DNA of 64,000 nucleotides from Firmicutes bacterium UBA5493 (lineage in GTDB: Bacteria; Bacillota; Limnochordia; Darwinibacteriales; Darwinibacteriaceae): assembly GCA_002424045.1 (NCBI GenBank), contig DIPH01000020.1, forward strand, positions 80,337 to 144,336, given 5' to 3'. Below the pieces are notes generated by a model, which saw only the letters and a program-made list of their open reading frames with translations, searched no databases and had not been told where the DNA came from. Each line of letters opens with the position of its first letter. Positions within the stretch are counted from its first letter, which is position 1. A program made the position numbers and the translations under genes. Shown here one piece after another: positions 35,525-43,557 of the stretch.

Positions 35525-35854
35525 ATGTACTACGGAGGCTGTGCAGCTGTGACTGCTTGCGACCTATGCATCTATCTGACAAGACAGAAGGGGATTTCTC
35601 TACTCTATCCTTATGATGCAAGCAACTTGACTAGAGAAGAGTATGTTGCATTTTCTAGAGCGATGAAGCGGTATCTCCGCCAGTTTTCACTGGCTGAATT
35701 TGCGGGAATAAATGGGATACTGGGCATGAGCGAAAGGGCGGAATCATCCGCATATTTGCGTAACTTGGAACTGGATGGGGAACGTTTGGACATAAGGATG
35801 TTAGGCTTTTTGACCATTGGAAAACAGATGACTGGTGAGGTACGAGCGAGCTAG
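35525..35854 (+). CDS. Hypothetical protein, possibly 5'-truncated
   Basis: About 109 residues, beginning MYYGGCAAVTACDLCIYL, with LYPYDASNLTREEYVAFSRAMKRYL in the middle. The sequence recalls uncharacterised clostridial proteins, but I cannot name a family or function. There is no ribosome site before ATG 35525. The same frame stays open upstream into the 3' end of the MATE gene (DEVKTDDWLMYYGGC), so the real N-terminus was probably lost or is translated by coupling. Three cysteines within 15 residues could bind metal (inference). Confidence 0.45.
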   Translation: MYYGGCAAVTACDLCIYLTRQKGISLLYPYDASNLTREEYVAFSRAMKRYLRQFSLAEFAGINGILGMSERAESSAYLRNLELDGERLDIRMLGFLTIGKQMTGEVRAS

Positions 35855-35877
35855 GATTTGGAGGGGAAGGTGTTAGT

Positions 35878-36867
35878 GTGAAAAAACATGTGAGCAAATT
35901 CCTGGCTTTGGCGGTCGTCGCCGTTTTAGTCTTCCTCGGCATCCGCATGTCGCTCCATAAAAGCAAGACCCAAATGTACCCTGGCCTAGGGGTCGAAAGC
36001 TTACATACTTCCGGAATCGATGGCACAGGGGTTAGTGTTGCCATTATTGATCAAAAGCTCCTGGTGAGCCACCATGAATATGCTGCTAACCTTGTTTACT
36101 ACGAAGAACAGCTGCCCCTAGATGACGAGCCGAATTCCATGCACGGTCCAGCCGTTTCATCTATTCTTGTAGGGAAAAACTGCGGTGTGGCCCCTGGTGC
36201 CGACTTGTATTATTGGGCTGTACCTGTTTGTGGAGTTGAACCAAGCGGGGTTCGATATGCTAGTGCCATAAACGACGTTATTCGCTTCAATGCCTCTCTC
36301 CCAAAAGAACGCCGGATTAGAATCCTCTCCATATCAACCGGATTTTCAACAGAAGATGGGGGCGTTGAGTTTGCAGATGCCGTACAAAAAGCCTGGGATT
36401 CTGGGATTATCGTTTTTACTTCCTCGTTTCCATATTTCACTGACCCGGTTATTGCAGTTTACGGTGCTGCCTTGAAAGAAAGAGGTTCCCGGGATAGAGT
36501 GGATGATTATATCGTTCCGCCTGCTATTGTTGAGCATAGGGGTCAATCAGCTGACGCCATTGTTCGGATGAGGCACCAGTTAGGCGACGATCAAACAAGC
36601 TATAAGCCGGTATGGGTACCCATTGAACCACGCTTATTAGCTTCATCTAGAGGAACCAAAAAATACGAACGTTTTTCTACAGGAGGCGACAGTTGGGCAA
36701 CACCTTACGTGGCAGGTGTTGCAACACTGATCCTGCAAGTCAACCCCGGGTTATCAAACAAACAGGTGGTGCAGATTATTGCGGATAATACCATAGAAAA
36801 TATGGGTGGGTTAAAAATGATTTCGCCCCAACAGGCGGTAACAAAGGCCATGCGGGAGACCCAGTAG
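35878..36867 (+). CDS. S8 (subtilisin-like) serine peptidase
   Basis: Exported or membrane-tethered serine protease, 329 residues. It has an N-terminal hydrophobic signal/anchor (about 7-25) and the catalytic triad: Asp58 in VSVAIIDQ, His89 in SMHGPAVSSIL, and Ser272 in GGDSWATPYVAGVATL. The oxyanion Asn region is less typical (TSSFPYF). No separate inhibitor propeptide is evident. It starts at GTG 35878 after GGAGGGGAAGG. Its target is unknown. The gene appears intact although it is flanked by decayed genes. Confidence 0.85.
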   Translation: MKKHVSKFLALAVVAVLVFLGIRMSLHKSKTQMYPGLGVESLHTSGIDGTGVSVAIIDQKLLVSHHEYAANLVYYEEQLPLDDEPNSMHGPAVSSILVGKNCGVAPGADLYYWAVPVCGVEPSGVRYASAINDVIRFNASLPKERRIRILSISTGFSTEDGGVEFADAVQKAWDSGIIVFTSSFPYFTDPVIAVYGAALKERGSRDRVDDYIVPPAIVEHRGQSADAIVRMRHQLGDDQTSYKPVWVPIEPRLLASSRGTKKYERFSTGGDSWATPYVAGVATLILQVNPGLSNKQVVQIIADNTIENMGGLKMISPQQAVTKAMRETQ

Positions 36868-36920
36868 TCACGGATAGAAGCGGGGGAACAAGTTGCCTAG
36901 TCAACTTGTTTTCTATATAA

Positions 36921-37523
36921 TGGTTTCTAGAGGCACGAACAGACGGGCGACATATAATTGCGCAGGAATTCATCAGAGGTCTCGGCATTATTCTCACATA
37001 CTTTATTGTCCTCGCGGCTCTGGCGGTTACCATGAAGCAGTTTGTGAAGATACCCAAGGAGGTCTTTCGCAAGATTTTGCATATGATTTTCCTGGGTTGT
37101 GTACTGGCTTGGACCTATGGGTTTGAGACATGATGGATTGCCGCGGGTGCAATCCTTGTCTTTTTAATAGTTGTATTTCCCATTTTGCATCTGGCCCAAC
37201 GCATCAGAGGCTACTCTGATCTTTTAGTTGAGAGAAAAAGCGGAGAAATCAAACGGAGTCTAGTAGCCGTCTGTGTGATGCTTGTAGCCTTGGTTACTGT
37301 CTGTTGGGGCTTGCTCAGGCAGAGATACTTGGTAATAGCGTCACTGGCCTCCGCTTCAATTTTAATACCATTGGTCTATTTGTGGGGGGCTTACGAACAT
37401 GAAGAAGAATTCTGGGGAGCGAACTCTCCTTGCTTCCGTACTCTTAAGCTCGCCTGGTCCGCTTGTTTTGGGCGTAGCCCTCTTCTTTGGCCGATCATCT
37501 ACACAGCTCGCGGACTTTATTAG
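36921..37523 (+). pseudogene. Remnant of a dolichol-kinase/phosphatidate-cytidylyltransferase-like membrane protein
   Basis: One frame, read past a TGA at 37131-37133, gives a membrane protein with an N-terminal helix (FIRGLGIILTYFIVLAAL), the family-like RKILHMIFLGCVLAW motif and three more helices, with YSDLLVERKSGEIKRSLVAV in a cytoplasmic loop. Faults: no start codon before the first helix, the in-frame TGA (TGG to TGA would restore a Trp-Trp pair), and loss of the usual GDAAAALVG-type C-terminal half where the next gene begins. I take it as a decaying gene. The family call is moderate. Confidence 0.5.
37135..37155 (+). other. Perfect 7-bp hairpin one base after the in-frame TGA
   Basis: GGATTGC (37135-37141), loop CGCGGGT, GCAATCC (37149-37155). 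It begins one base after the TGA at 37131-37133. The loop is closer to the stop than in known bacterial SECIS elements (about 8 bases instead of 16 or more). Confidence 0.45.
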
Positions 37524-38016
37524 GCGCACCGCGGAACTCGCAGCCATCATCGTGTCATGGGTAGTATTTCGAATTCTCCACAAGGATGGAGAGCCAGAAC
37601 CATCGCTTAAGGAACGGCTAGAGGGTACCGCAAATACGTGTGTGGGTGTGGCCATGTTTCTTTCAGGACTTGTGATGCTCTTCATTGCTTTGTCTTCGTC
37701 AAACGCTGAAAGAGGTAATGTGATTCCAGGACTGATTATTGCACTCTTGGGAGTGCTGGTAAACTCCTGGTTCTGGCTGAGGTACCGCAAGCTCAATCGC
37801 GAGAGACACGATGCTATCCTAGCGGTGCAAAGCATGCTCTATCGGGCAAAGTCTGTCGTAGACACTTGTGTGGTGTTGGCGTTAACGTTTGTTGTCCTTG
37901 CGCCAACGGCTCCCATCACTCGTTTCGTGGATTTGGGAGGGTCAGTCGTCGTTGCAGTTTATCTCATGAGGAACGGTTTTATCACCATCAGAATGAGAGT
38001 AGGGGCCACCGAGTAG
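37399..38016 (+). CDS. Cation-diffusion-facilitator-like membrane protein
   Basis: A 205-residue integral membrane protein with six hydrophobic segments, similar to the transmembrane domain of CDF-type cation transporters (FIRRTAELAAIIVSWVVFRIL, then YRAKSVVDTCVVLALTFVV). It lacks the usual C-terminal metal-binding cytoplasmic domain and the clear HxxxD sites of zinc transporters, so transport activity is uncertain. ATG 37399 follows GGGGG by nine bases and overlaps the kinase-like remnant before it. A terminator overlaps its stop codon. Confidence 0.65.
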   Translation: MKKNSGERTLLASVLLSSPGPLVLGVALFFGRSSTQLADFIRRTAELAAIIVSWVVFRILHKDGEPEPSLKERLEGTANTCVGVAMFLSGLVMLFIALSSSNAERGNVIPGLIIALLGVLVNSWFWLRYRKLNRERHDAILAVQSMLYRAKSVVDTCVVLALTFVVLAPTAPITRFVDLGGSVVVAVYLMRNGFITIRMRVGATE

Positions 38017-38028
38017 GTGGTCTTTTTT
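38004..38028 (+). terminator. Rho-independent terminator after the CDF-like gene
   Basis: GGCCACC (38004-38010) pairs with GGTGGTC (38016-38022, one G-T pair), then TTTTTT. The stem includes the stop codon. Confidence 0.7.
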
Positions 38029-38086
38029 GCGAAGTCATTGAAATGGCGGATGAGATTGGAAAAGACTTGGAGATGTAGATAAAGCC

Positions 38087-38278
38087 CTACGTGTTTGGCA
38101 TCATAGAGGATGTCTTTCTACTCCCGTGCCGAAGCTGGATGCAGGCCACACCACCTGCGTCTTTGATGGCTGTTGCCAACTCGGCGAGCTTCGATATGAA
38201 CGTATCATCATCCTGCGGGCGTTTTTTGATTAGTGGATATTTCTGGTCCGCAACATATTTGAGAGGGATAGTCAACAT
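38087..38278 (-). pseudogene. Fragment resembling an NADH:flavin oxidoreductase (old yellow enzyme)
   Basis: On the minus strand a 63-codon frame contains LAELATAIKDAGGVACIQLRHGSR, close to the conserved LAxAIKxxGAKxxxQLxHGGR strand-loop of old-yellow-enzyme reductases (cofactor-binding Gln and His). No flanking part of the enzyme is found in any frame and there is no ribosome site, so it is a leftover piece. The rest of 38029-38434 holds nothing I can recognise. Confidence 0.35.
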
Positions 38279-38434
38279 AGTGATTTGTGGTCAGTCTGCC
38301 GCGGGGGTTTAAGGAGTACTGTTCACAGATGAGCATCAAGACGGCATCCATCTAATTCGAGAATGAGACATCGTGCGTCCGATCTATGGTGATGATTATG
38401 CCCCAAGAGCGCCCTTTTACTTTTCTCTGAGAAT

Positions 38435-38448
38435 TTGATCTGGATCAT
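38435..38448. promoter_or_regulatory. FNR/CRP-type palindrome upstream of the RIC-like/P-type ATPase operon
   Basis: TTGAT-CTGG-ATCAT matches the FNR consensus TTGATNNNNATCAA in 9 of 10 positions. Its centre (38441.5) is 41.5 bases upstream of the start expected from the -10 box at 38471-38476, which is the class II activation position. Confidence 0.7.
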
Positions 38449-38470
38449 TTTTTCTCCGGCACAGCGATGC

Positions 38471-38476
38471 TAGAAT
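38471..38476 (+). promoter_or_regulatory. -10 box for the RIC-like/P-type ATPase operon
   Basis: TAGAAT without a good -35 hexamer, as expected for a promoter that depends on an activator bound at the palindrome just upstream. Confidence 0.6.
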
Positions 38477-38516
38477 ACACATAGAACATCAACACGAAAC
38501 CAAAGGAGAATGCACT

Positions 38517-38810
38517 ATGACAACATTTGACCAAGTAAAGGAACACAATCTAGGCAAACTAGAACTCTATGTACCAGTTGTAGCACGTGTTCACGGTGGA
38601 AGTCATCCCGAGTTCCATGATGTACGTAGACTGTATGATCAGATAAGCGCAAAAGTAAAAGAAGCCGGCACGCAAAGGCCTAAGCTCGACAATGAGTTCG
38701 AGCAATTACGCCAACTCACAGACAACTACGCCGTCCCAGGCGATGTATGTGAAAGCTACGAGGCTGTCTATGATATGCTAGCGGAACTAGATAAGGCCTA
38801 TCAAGCGTAA
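38517..38810 (+). CDS. Small hemerythrin/RIC-like protein (97 aa)
   Basis: Its core VVARVHGGSHPEFHDVRRLYDQI recalls the VxxVHGxxHPEL start of the hemerythrin domain in RIC (YtfE/ScdA) di-iron proteins, which repair Fe-S clusters after nitrosative stress. The C-terminal DVCESYEAVYDMLAELDKAY resembles the last helix of that domain. At 97 residues it lacks the middle HxxxE helices and so has only part of the di-iron ligand set (His10, 26, 30, 34). It may bind a different metal or act as a partner protein. AAAGGAG precedes the ATG. It is first in an operon with the metal ATPase, eight bases apart. The family call is tentative. Confidence 0.5.
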   Translation: MTTFDQVKEHNLGKLELYVPVVARVHGGSHPEFHDVRRLYDQISAKVKEAGTQRPKLDNEFEQLRQLTDNYAVPGDVCESYEAVYDMLAELDKAYQA

Positions 38811-38818
38811 GGGGCTGA

Positions 38819-40711
38819 ATGAATGACAATCTGAAGACGGGAAGGAATGAGGAAATGCAGCGCCATATCTTACGTAACAAGAACAGAATTACAGCAATCA
38901 GTGGTACCTTAATTGTCGTCGGCTTTCTTAGCCTATGGACAATCGGACATAGGGATTTCTTTGAAGGGGCATTGATTATTGCCTCCATCATCGGTGTAGC
39001 ACCCATTGTCATCCAAGCCTATCAAGCACTAAAGGTAAAAGTAGTGAGCATTGATGTCTTAGTTACCATCGCTGTGATTGGTGCATTTTTGATTCAAAAC
39101 TTCGAAGAGTCGGCCATTGTCACCTTCCTTTTCCTTTTTGGCGCTTTCCTAGAGCAACGTACACTAAACAAAACGCGTTCAGCCATTAAGGAATTGACAG
39201 AGATGGCGCCAGGGAGTGCGCTGAAGCAGATGGATGATGGAGAATTCGTAGAAGTCGATGTTGAAGAAGTTGACGTAGGTGATGTACTGCTGGTTAAGAC
39301 AGGAGCAAAAGTGCCCGTTGATGGCACCGTCTTAATCGGTGAAGGTAGCATCAATGAAGCCAGTATTACAGGCGAATCCTTTCCGGTCAGCAAAGAAAAG
39401 GATTCCAGTGTATTTGCTGGCACCATCCTAGATAACGGCACCATCCAGGTCGTTGCTGATCGTGTGGGGGAAGATACCACATTTGGTAGAATTATTGAAC
39501 TGGTAGAAGAAGCACAGGACTCCAAGTCCGAAGCCGAACGCTTTATCGACCGCTTTTCTAAGTACTATACGCCAGCGGTCCTCGTCTTATCCTTTATCAT
39601 ATGGTTGTTTTCAAGAGATATTGAACTGGCCATTACTATCCTAGTTCTAGGTTGCCCAGGGGCATTAGTCATTGGGGTACCAGTATCCAATGTTGCAGGT
39701 ATCGGAAATGGCGCACGTCATGGAGTCCTACTAAAAGGCAGTGAAGTCATACGTGACTTCAGCCGATTGGACACTATGGTATTTGATAAAACAGGAACAC
39801 TAACGGTAGGAAATCCATCTGTCGCAGAGACAGAGTACTATGGAGATGATATCGATCAAGCTCTAGGTTATCTTGCGAGTGTGGAACGTGAGTCAGACCA
39901 CCCATTGGCAAAAGCGGTTCTCGAAAAAATCGGTGATACAACGTTTTTCGCGGTTACAGATACAGAAGTTGTAAAAGGCGGTGGTATTGTAGCTACTGTA
40001 GATGGCCATCGAGTTGCTATTGGCAATGTGGCGTTAATGGAACGAGAAAACGTTGAACTTAGTGATAAGGCGAAGGACGATGTAGCTCGGTTTGAGGCGA
40101 ATGGCAACTCTTTGGTGTTGGCGTCTGTCGATGGACAGCTGAAGGTCTTGATGGGTGTTCGTGATCAAGTGCGTCCAGGGGTTAGAAACGATCTAAAGCT
40201 GCTGAAGCGATTGGGAGTTAAGAACCTTGTGGTTCTCTCTGGTGACAACCAAGGGACCGTCGATTTGGTCAGTCGAGAGTTGGGATTAACGGAAGCGCAC
40301 GGGAACATGTTGCCTGAAGATAAATCTGCATATGTTAAGAAGCTGATTGAACAACAAGGTCAAATCGTTGCCTTCGTGGGAGACGGCGTGAATGACAGTC
40401 CATCACTGGCTTTGGCAAACATCGGTATAGCAATGGGTGGCGGTACAGACGTAGCTATAGAGACATCGGATGTTGTTTTGATGAATTCTGATTTCAGTCG
40501 CCTACCCCATGCTCTGGGCTTGACAAAAGCTACGGCTCGAAATATGAAGCAAAACATTATCATAGCTGTAGGTGTTGTCCTAGTCCTGTTGGCTAGCGTA
40601 TTATTCAGTGATTGGATGAACATGTCCATCGGCATGCTAGTACATGAAGGCAGTATCCTGGTTGTTATCCTCAATGGGATGCGGTTGTTACGCTATGGAC
40701 TACGGAGATAA
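38819..40711 (+). CDS. P1B-type heavy-metal-translocating ATPase with CPG motif
   Basis: Membrane metal pump, 630 residues. Actuator motif ITGES (183-187), phosphorylation site DKTGT (323-327), the P1B-specific SDHPLAKA (HP at 361-362) and the hinge GDGVNDSPSLA are all present. The metal-site helix reads GCPGALVIG (CPG at 279-281) instead of the CPC of Cu/Zn/Cd pumps or SPC of Co/Fe pumps. There is no N-terminal HMA domain; a separate HMA protein is encoded just downstream at 40818. The specificity is therefore open. The operon starts with the RIC-like gene under an FNR-type box, which points to use without oxygen and perhaps iron or another redox-linked metal (inference). Confidence 0.88.
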   Translation: MNDNLKTGRNEEMQRHILRNKNRITAISGTLIVVGFLSLWTIGHRDFFEGALIIASIIGVAPIVIQAYQALKVKVVSIDVLVTIAVIGAFLIQNFEESAIVTFLFLFGAFLEQRTLNKTRSAIKELTEMAPGSALKQMDDGEFVEVDVEEVDVGDVLLVKTGAKVPVDGTVLIGEGSINEASITGESFPVSKEKDSSVFAGTILDNGTIQVVADRVGEDTTFGRIIELVEEAQDSKSEAERFIDRFSKYYTPAVLVLSFIIWLFSRDIELAITILVLGCPGALVIGVPVSNVAGIGNGARHGVLLKGSEVIRDFSRLDTMVFDKTGTLTVGNPSVAETEYYGDDIDQALGYLASVERESDHPLAKAVLEKIGDTTFFAVTDTEVVKGGGIVATVDGHRVAIGNVALMERENVELSDKAKDDVARFEANGNSLVLASVDGQLKVLMGVRDQVRPGVRNDLKLLKRLGVKNLVVLSGDNQGTVDLVSRELGLTEAHGNMLPEDKSAYVKKLIEQQGQIVAFVGDGVNDSPSLALANIGIAMGGGTDVAIETSDVVLMNSDFSRLPHALGLTKATARNMKQNIIIAVGVVLVLLASVLFSDWMNMSIGMLVHEGSILVVILNGMRLLRYGLRR

Positions 40712-40724
40712 TTAAAGTACAAAT

Positions 40725-40738
40725 TTGACCTAGATCAA
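40725..40738. promoter_or_regulatory. FNR/CRP-type palindrome upstream of the HMA protein gene
   Basis: TTGAC-CTAG-ATCAA, 9 of 10 positions to the FNR consensus. Its centre lies 40.5 bases before the start predicted from the -10 box at 40760-40765. Confidence 0.7.
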
Positions 40739-40759
40739 TGTTCTGGAAGTGAAATAGGG

Positions 40760-40765
40760 TAGAAT
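40760..40765 (+). promoter_or_regulatory. -10 box for the HMA protein gene
   Basis: TAGAAT, identical to that of the ATPase operon, again without a -35 hexamer. Confidence 0.6.
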
Positions 40766-40817
40766 GAAGTTGTAAGAGATATGCGGAAATGAGTGATTCA
40801 TGAGAGGAGATTGCATA

Positions 40818-41045
40818 ATGAAGGCAGCAACAATCCAATTAGAAACTTTGACATGTCCATCATGCCTGCAGAAAATTGAGGCTGCAGTGAAAGGTGTAGG
40901 TGGTGTCGATCAAGATACGGTAAAGGTAATGTTTAACTCCAGCAAGGTAAAGCTGAACTTCGACGACGAAAAGGTTTCAGTAGATCAGATCGAAAAAGCA
41001 ATTACGAAGGTGGGCTACGAAGTTCAAAAATCTTCAGTAAGGTAG
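40818..41045 (+). CDS. Heavy-metal-associated (HMA) domain metallochaperone
   Basis: Soluble 75-residue ferredoxin-fold protein with the metal-binding loop TLTCPSCLQKIE (CxxC) and the C-terminal KVGYEV of CopZ-like chaperones. The usual MxCxxC is TLTCPSC here, with no Met at the loop start. The start chosen is ATG 40818 after GAGGAG. It most likely hands metal to the adjacent ATPase, which lacks its own HMA domain (inference from context). It is transcribed from its own FNR-type promoter and closed by a terminator. Confidence 0.87.
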   Translation: MKAATIQLETLTCPSCLQKIEAAVKGVGGVDQDTVKVMFNSSKVKLNFDDEKVSVDQIEKAITKVGYEVQKSSVR

Positions 41046-41081
41046 AACCTTCCACGTATAAGGTGTAATGGCGGAACAAGG

Positions 41082-41107
41082 AAAGGTGCGCTTGCGCGTG
41101 CCTTTTT
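41082..41107 (+). terminator. Rho-independent terminator after the HMA gene
   Basis: AAGGTGCGC and GCGTGCCTT pair over nine positions (two G-T pairs) around a TTGC loop, followed by TTTTT. Confidence 0.8.
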
Positions 41108-41154
41108 GCCTTACCCCATGCCTACTAGGACCGTCCTAGTTCTTACAGAAATTC

Positions 41155-41203
41155 GCCACCTACAGGGCAACCTAGCGGCTACCAATTAGGTGGTCTCTTT
41201 TTT
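41155..41203 (+). terminator. Second terminator-like hairpin
   Basis: GCCACCT (41155-41161) pairs with AGGTGG (41188-41193), then TCTCTTTTTT. The rest of the gene-free stretch 41108-41412 holds a direct repeat AACTTGGC (near 41213 and 41241) and no gene I can support. Confidence 0.45.
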
Positions 41204-41412
41204 GCATAGAAAACTTGGCGAAAAACCATTGACAAAGAAACTTGGCAAAACCAAGCATGGACAAGAAGTTTGAAGATCTCTTCTACTTCAACTGAAAAAC
41301 CAACAATGCGGCAAGGCGCGGGCATCGATCAAATCTATGCAGGAAAACGGATGCTATAGTGGAATGTTCGCATTGGTTACTGAAATGCTTTGAGAGCGAT
41401 GGGGTGATGTAA

Positions 41413-42318
41413 TTGGAGTTCAGGAAGCTTGAATCCTTTGTATCTATAGTAAAACACGGAAGTTTCACCAAAGCAGCAGAAGAGCTGTACTTGACCCAGC
41501 CAACGATCACTGGGCATATACAGTCCCTGGAAAATAAACTAGGGACTGTTTTACTGAACCGCAATGGTAAAGTCGTATCCTTGACTGAAGCGGGGCAGAT
41601 CCTCTACAAACATGCGGTAAATATACTTAACACCCGGGAGCAAGCTCTTTTTTCGCTAGCCCAATATGAGGGGAAGTTAGAGGGAGAACTCGTCATAGCA
41701 TCGAGTACGGTTCCACAACGGTACCTGTTGCCCGATCTCCTGGCTGCTTTCAACCTTCGGTACCCTGAAGTCACCTTCACGATCAGGCAGTTCGATAGCA
41801 AAGGTGTGGTGGATGCCATCACCTCGGGAGCCATGGACTTTGGCTTTGTGGGAACCGACACTTCCGGGTCAGACCTCGAGGTGATTCAGCTCTGCCAAGG
41901 ACGCCTTTTGCTCATTACGCCATGCCACGGAAAATTCCAACACTTTAAGGACACCGCGCTGACCTGGGACCAAGTAGCGAATGAAACGTTCATGCTCAGA
42001 GAAGGAGGCTCAGGCAGCAGAACCCTGTTCCTCAAGGGCCTGGAGGACAAGGGCATAGATCCTGCCAGGCTATCTGTTGTGGCCACGATCGAAAATCCTG
42101 ATACCATCAAACAATGTGTCATGGCTGGTTTGGGGGTGGCGGTTGTTTCAGAGCGGTCGGTAGAGGACGAAGTCCGTCTAGGGTTACTCAAAGGCTTTTA
42201 TATAGATGGACTGGATCTCAAGCAGAGCTTCTACTTCATTAATCACCGAAGGAGAGTATTGAGCCCGATAGCCAGGGCGTTTAGAGCATTTACCGCAGAA
42301 TACTATCAAGCTCCTTAA
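41413..42318 (+). CDS. LysR-family transcriptional regulator (selenium-metabolism-associated type)
   Basis: A 301-residue LysR protein with an N-terminal winged helix (FRKLESFVSIVKHGSFTKAA, TQPTITGHIQSLE) and a C-terminal sensor domain of the CysB/CysL type (SSTVPQRYLLPDLLAAF). It resembles the LysR regulators found next to yedE, yedF and class V aminotransferase genes in selenium-using anaerobes, and here stands next to just such a set. The coding end overlaps the convergent aminotransferase gene by 29 bases. The effector is unknown. It begins at TTG 41413 after GGGGTGATG. Confidence 0.83.
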   Translation: MEFRKLESFVSIVKHGSFTKAAEELYLTQPTITGHIQSLENKLGTVLLNRNGKVVSLTEAGQILYKHAVNILNTREQALFSLAQYEGKLEGELVIASSTVPQRYLLPDLLAAFNLRYPEVTFTIRQFDSKGVVDAITSGAMDFGFVGTDTSGSDLEVIQLCQGRLLLITPCHGKFQHFKDTALTWDQVANETFMLREGGSGSRTLFLKGLEDKGIDPARLSVVATIENPDTIKQCVMAGLGVAVVSERSVEDEVRLGLLKGFYIDGLDLKQSFYFINHRRRVLSPIARAFRAFTAEYYQAP

Positions 42319-43456
42319 GCGCTTGCCGAACGGCAGAGAGCGTCTTTTCCATATCTTCTTTAGTGTTAAAGTGACCTGGCGAAAACCTCACCGTACCCTG
42401 GGGAAATGTGCCCAGCGTTTTATGGGCCGATGGGGCACAGTGCAAGCCGCAGCGGGTTCGAATCCCATGGTGCTTATGGAGGAAGTATGCAACCTGCGCG
42501 TTATCGTATCCAACAAAGTCTGCGGACACAACTGCCATCCGACCTTGAGCCTCTCTTGGGCCTAGGATACGTACACCCTCCATGTTTGCCAGGCCCTCAA
42601 GCAGCCCTGTTGCTAGCTGGGACTCTTTTTCACGAATAGAATCTAACCCCACTTCTTCAAGATACCGTAGGGCCCTATTCAGGCCATAAATGCCGGGCAA
42701 ATTCGGTGTACCCGCTTCGAACTTGTCTGGCAAATACGGTGGTACATCTTCATGTTCCGACAGACTCCCCGTTCCACCGCTAACAAGAGCGTCCATGTTC
42801 CCGGCCAAGTCCTGACTGATCAAAAAACCTCCAATCCCCTGCGGACCTAAGAGCCCCTTATGACCTGTAAAAGCAAGGGCATCCGCTTTGATTCTCTCGA
42901 AGTCTATCTCGAGGACGCCGGCGGTCTGGGCGGTGTCCACAACAAACAAAAGCCCCTTCTCTTCACAGACGGCGCCGATTTGCTCTACAGGCAGAATTGT
43001 CCCCGATACATTAGAGGCGTGGGTTACTATCACCATCTTGGTGCTCTGCTTAATGTGTTGTCGGAGACTCTCTACATCGATTTTGCCCTCGTCATCGCAA
43101 CTTACCCGGGATAACTCGACCCCCTGGTTTGCGAGCTGCATAAGGGGGCGCATCACCGCATTGTGCTCCATGGACGAGACGATGACGTGATCGCCTGGCT
43201 GTAACACCCCTTTGAGCAAGAAGTTTAGTCCATAGGTGATATTCAGGGTGAAGACCACGTTTTCAGGGTTAGGGAAGTTGAAAAGCTCGGCTAGCATGTC
43301 CCTGGTCTCAAAGACCATCTCATCGGCGGCCATGACATCATACCCACTTCGATTTACATTATCACCGACATCGTCTATAAAATGCTTGACTGCATCGCCT
43401 AGCCCTGGTGCCTTCGGGTACGATGTTGCTGCATTATCCAAGTAGATTCTCTGCAT
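42290..43456 (-). CDS. Class V aminotransferase / cysteine desulfurase-like protein (EF2568 type)
   Basis: PLP enzyme of the SufS/CsdB-like group, 388 residues, similar to the TIGR01977 (EF2568) subfamily that travels with selenium genes. YLDNAATSYPKAP is at the N-terminus, the PLP lysine is K200 (FTGHKGLLGPQG) and the active cysteine is C340 (RCGLHCAPSAH). It probably releases sulfur from cysteine or selenium from selenocysteine; the sequence alone cannot tell which. ATG 43456 follows GGAGG by nine bases. It is divergent from yedE, sharing a regulatory region of about 180 bases. Confidence 0.85.
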   Translation of the reverse strand: MQRIYLDNAATSYPKAPGLGDAVKHFIDDVGDNVNRSGYDVMAADEMVFETRDMLAELFNFPNPENVVFTLNITYGLNFLLKGVLQPGDHVIVSSMEHNAVMRPLMQLANQGVELSRVSCDDEGKIDVESLRQHIKQSTKMVIVTHASNVSGTILPVEQIGAVCEEKGLLFVVDTAQTAGVLEIDFERIKADALAFTGHKGLLGPQGIGGFLISQDLAGNMDALVSGGTGSLSEHEDVPPYLPDKFEAGTPNLPGIYGLNRALRYLEEVGLDSIREKESQLATGLLEGLANMEGVRILGPREAQGRMAVVSADFVGYDNAQVAYFLHKHHGIRTRCGLHCAPSAHKTLGTFPQGTVRFSPGHFNTKEDMEKTLSAVRQALKELDSILR

Positions 43457-43529
43457 CTAAACACACCTCCAGAACCATTTTACACCAAAGTGACTTTGTC
43501 TGTAATTGGGAATCTCTATAAACCCTGTT

Positions 43530-43557
43530 TTCGTATTCGAAACACCTATTGTACAAT
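43530..43557. promoter_or_regulatory. Paired palindromes between the aminotransferase gene and yedE
   Basis: TTCG-TATT-CGAA (43530-43541) and ATTGTACAAT (43548-43557) lie 6 bases apart in the divergent region, the second overlapping the yedE -35 box. These are likely operator sites, perhaps for the nearby LysR protein (inference). Confidence 0.4.

Noticed and set aside
37131..37155. Bacterial SECIS element after the TGA of the kinase-like remnant
   Set aside because: The hairpin loop begins about 8 bases after the TGA, nearer than known elements, and the gene is otherwise truncated. Kept only as a structural curiosity.
18787..37523. TGA read as tryptophan throughout (altered code)
   Set aside because: Many intact genes, such as aspS, hutI and the AI-2E-type permease, end in TGA, so TGA is a normal stop here.
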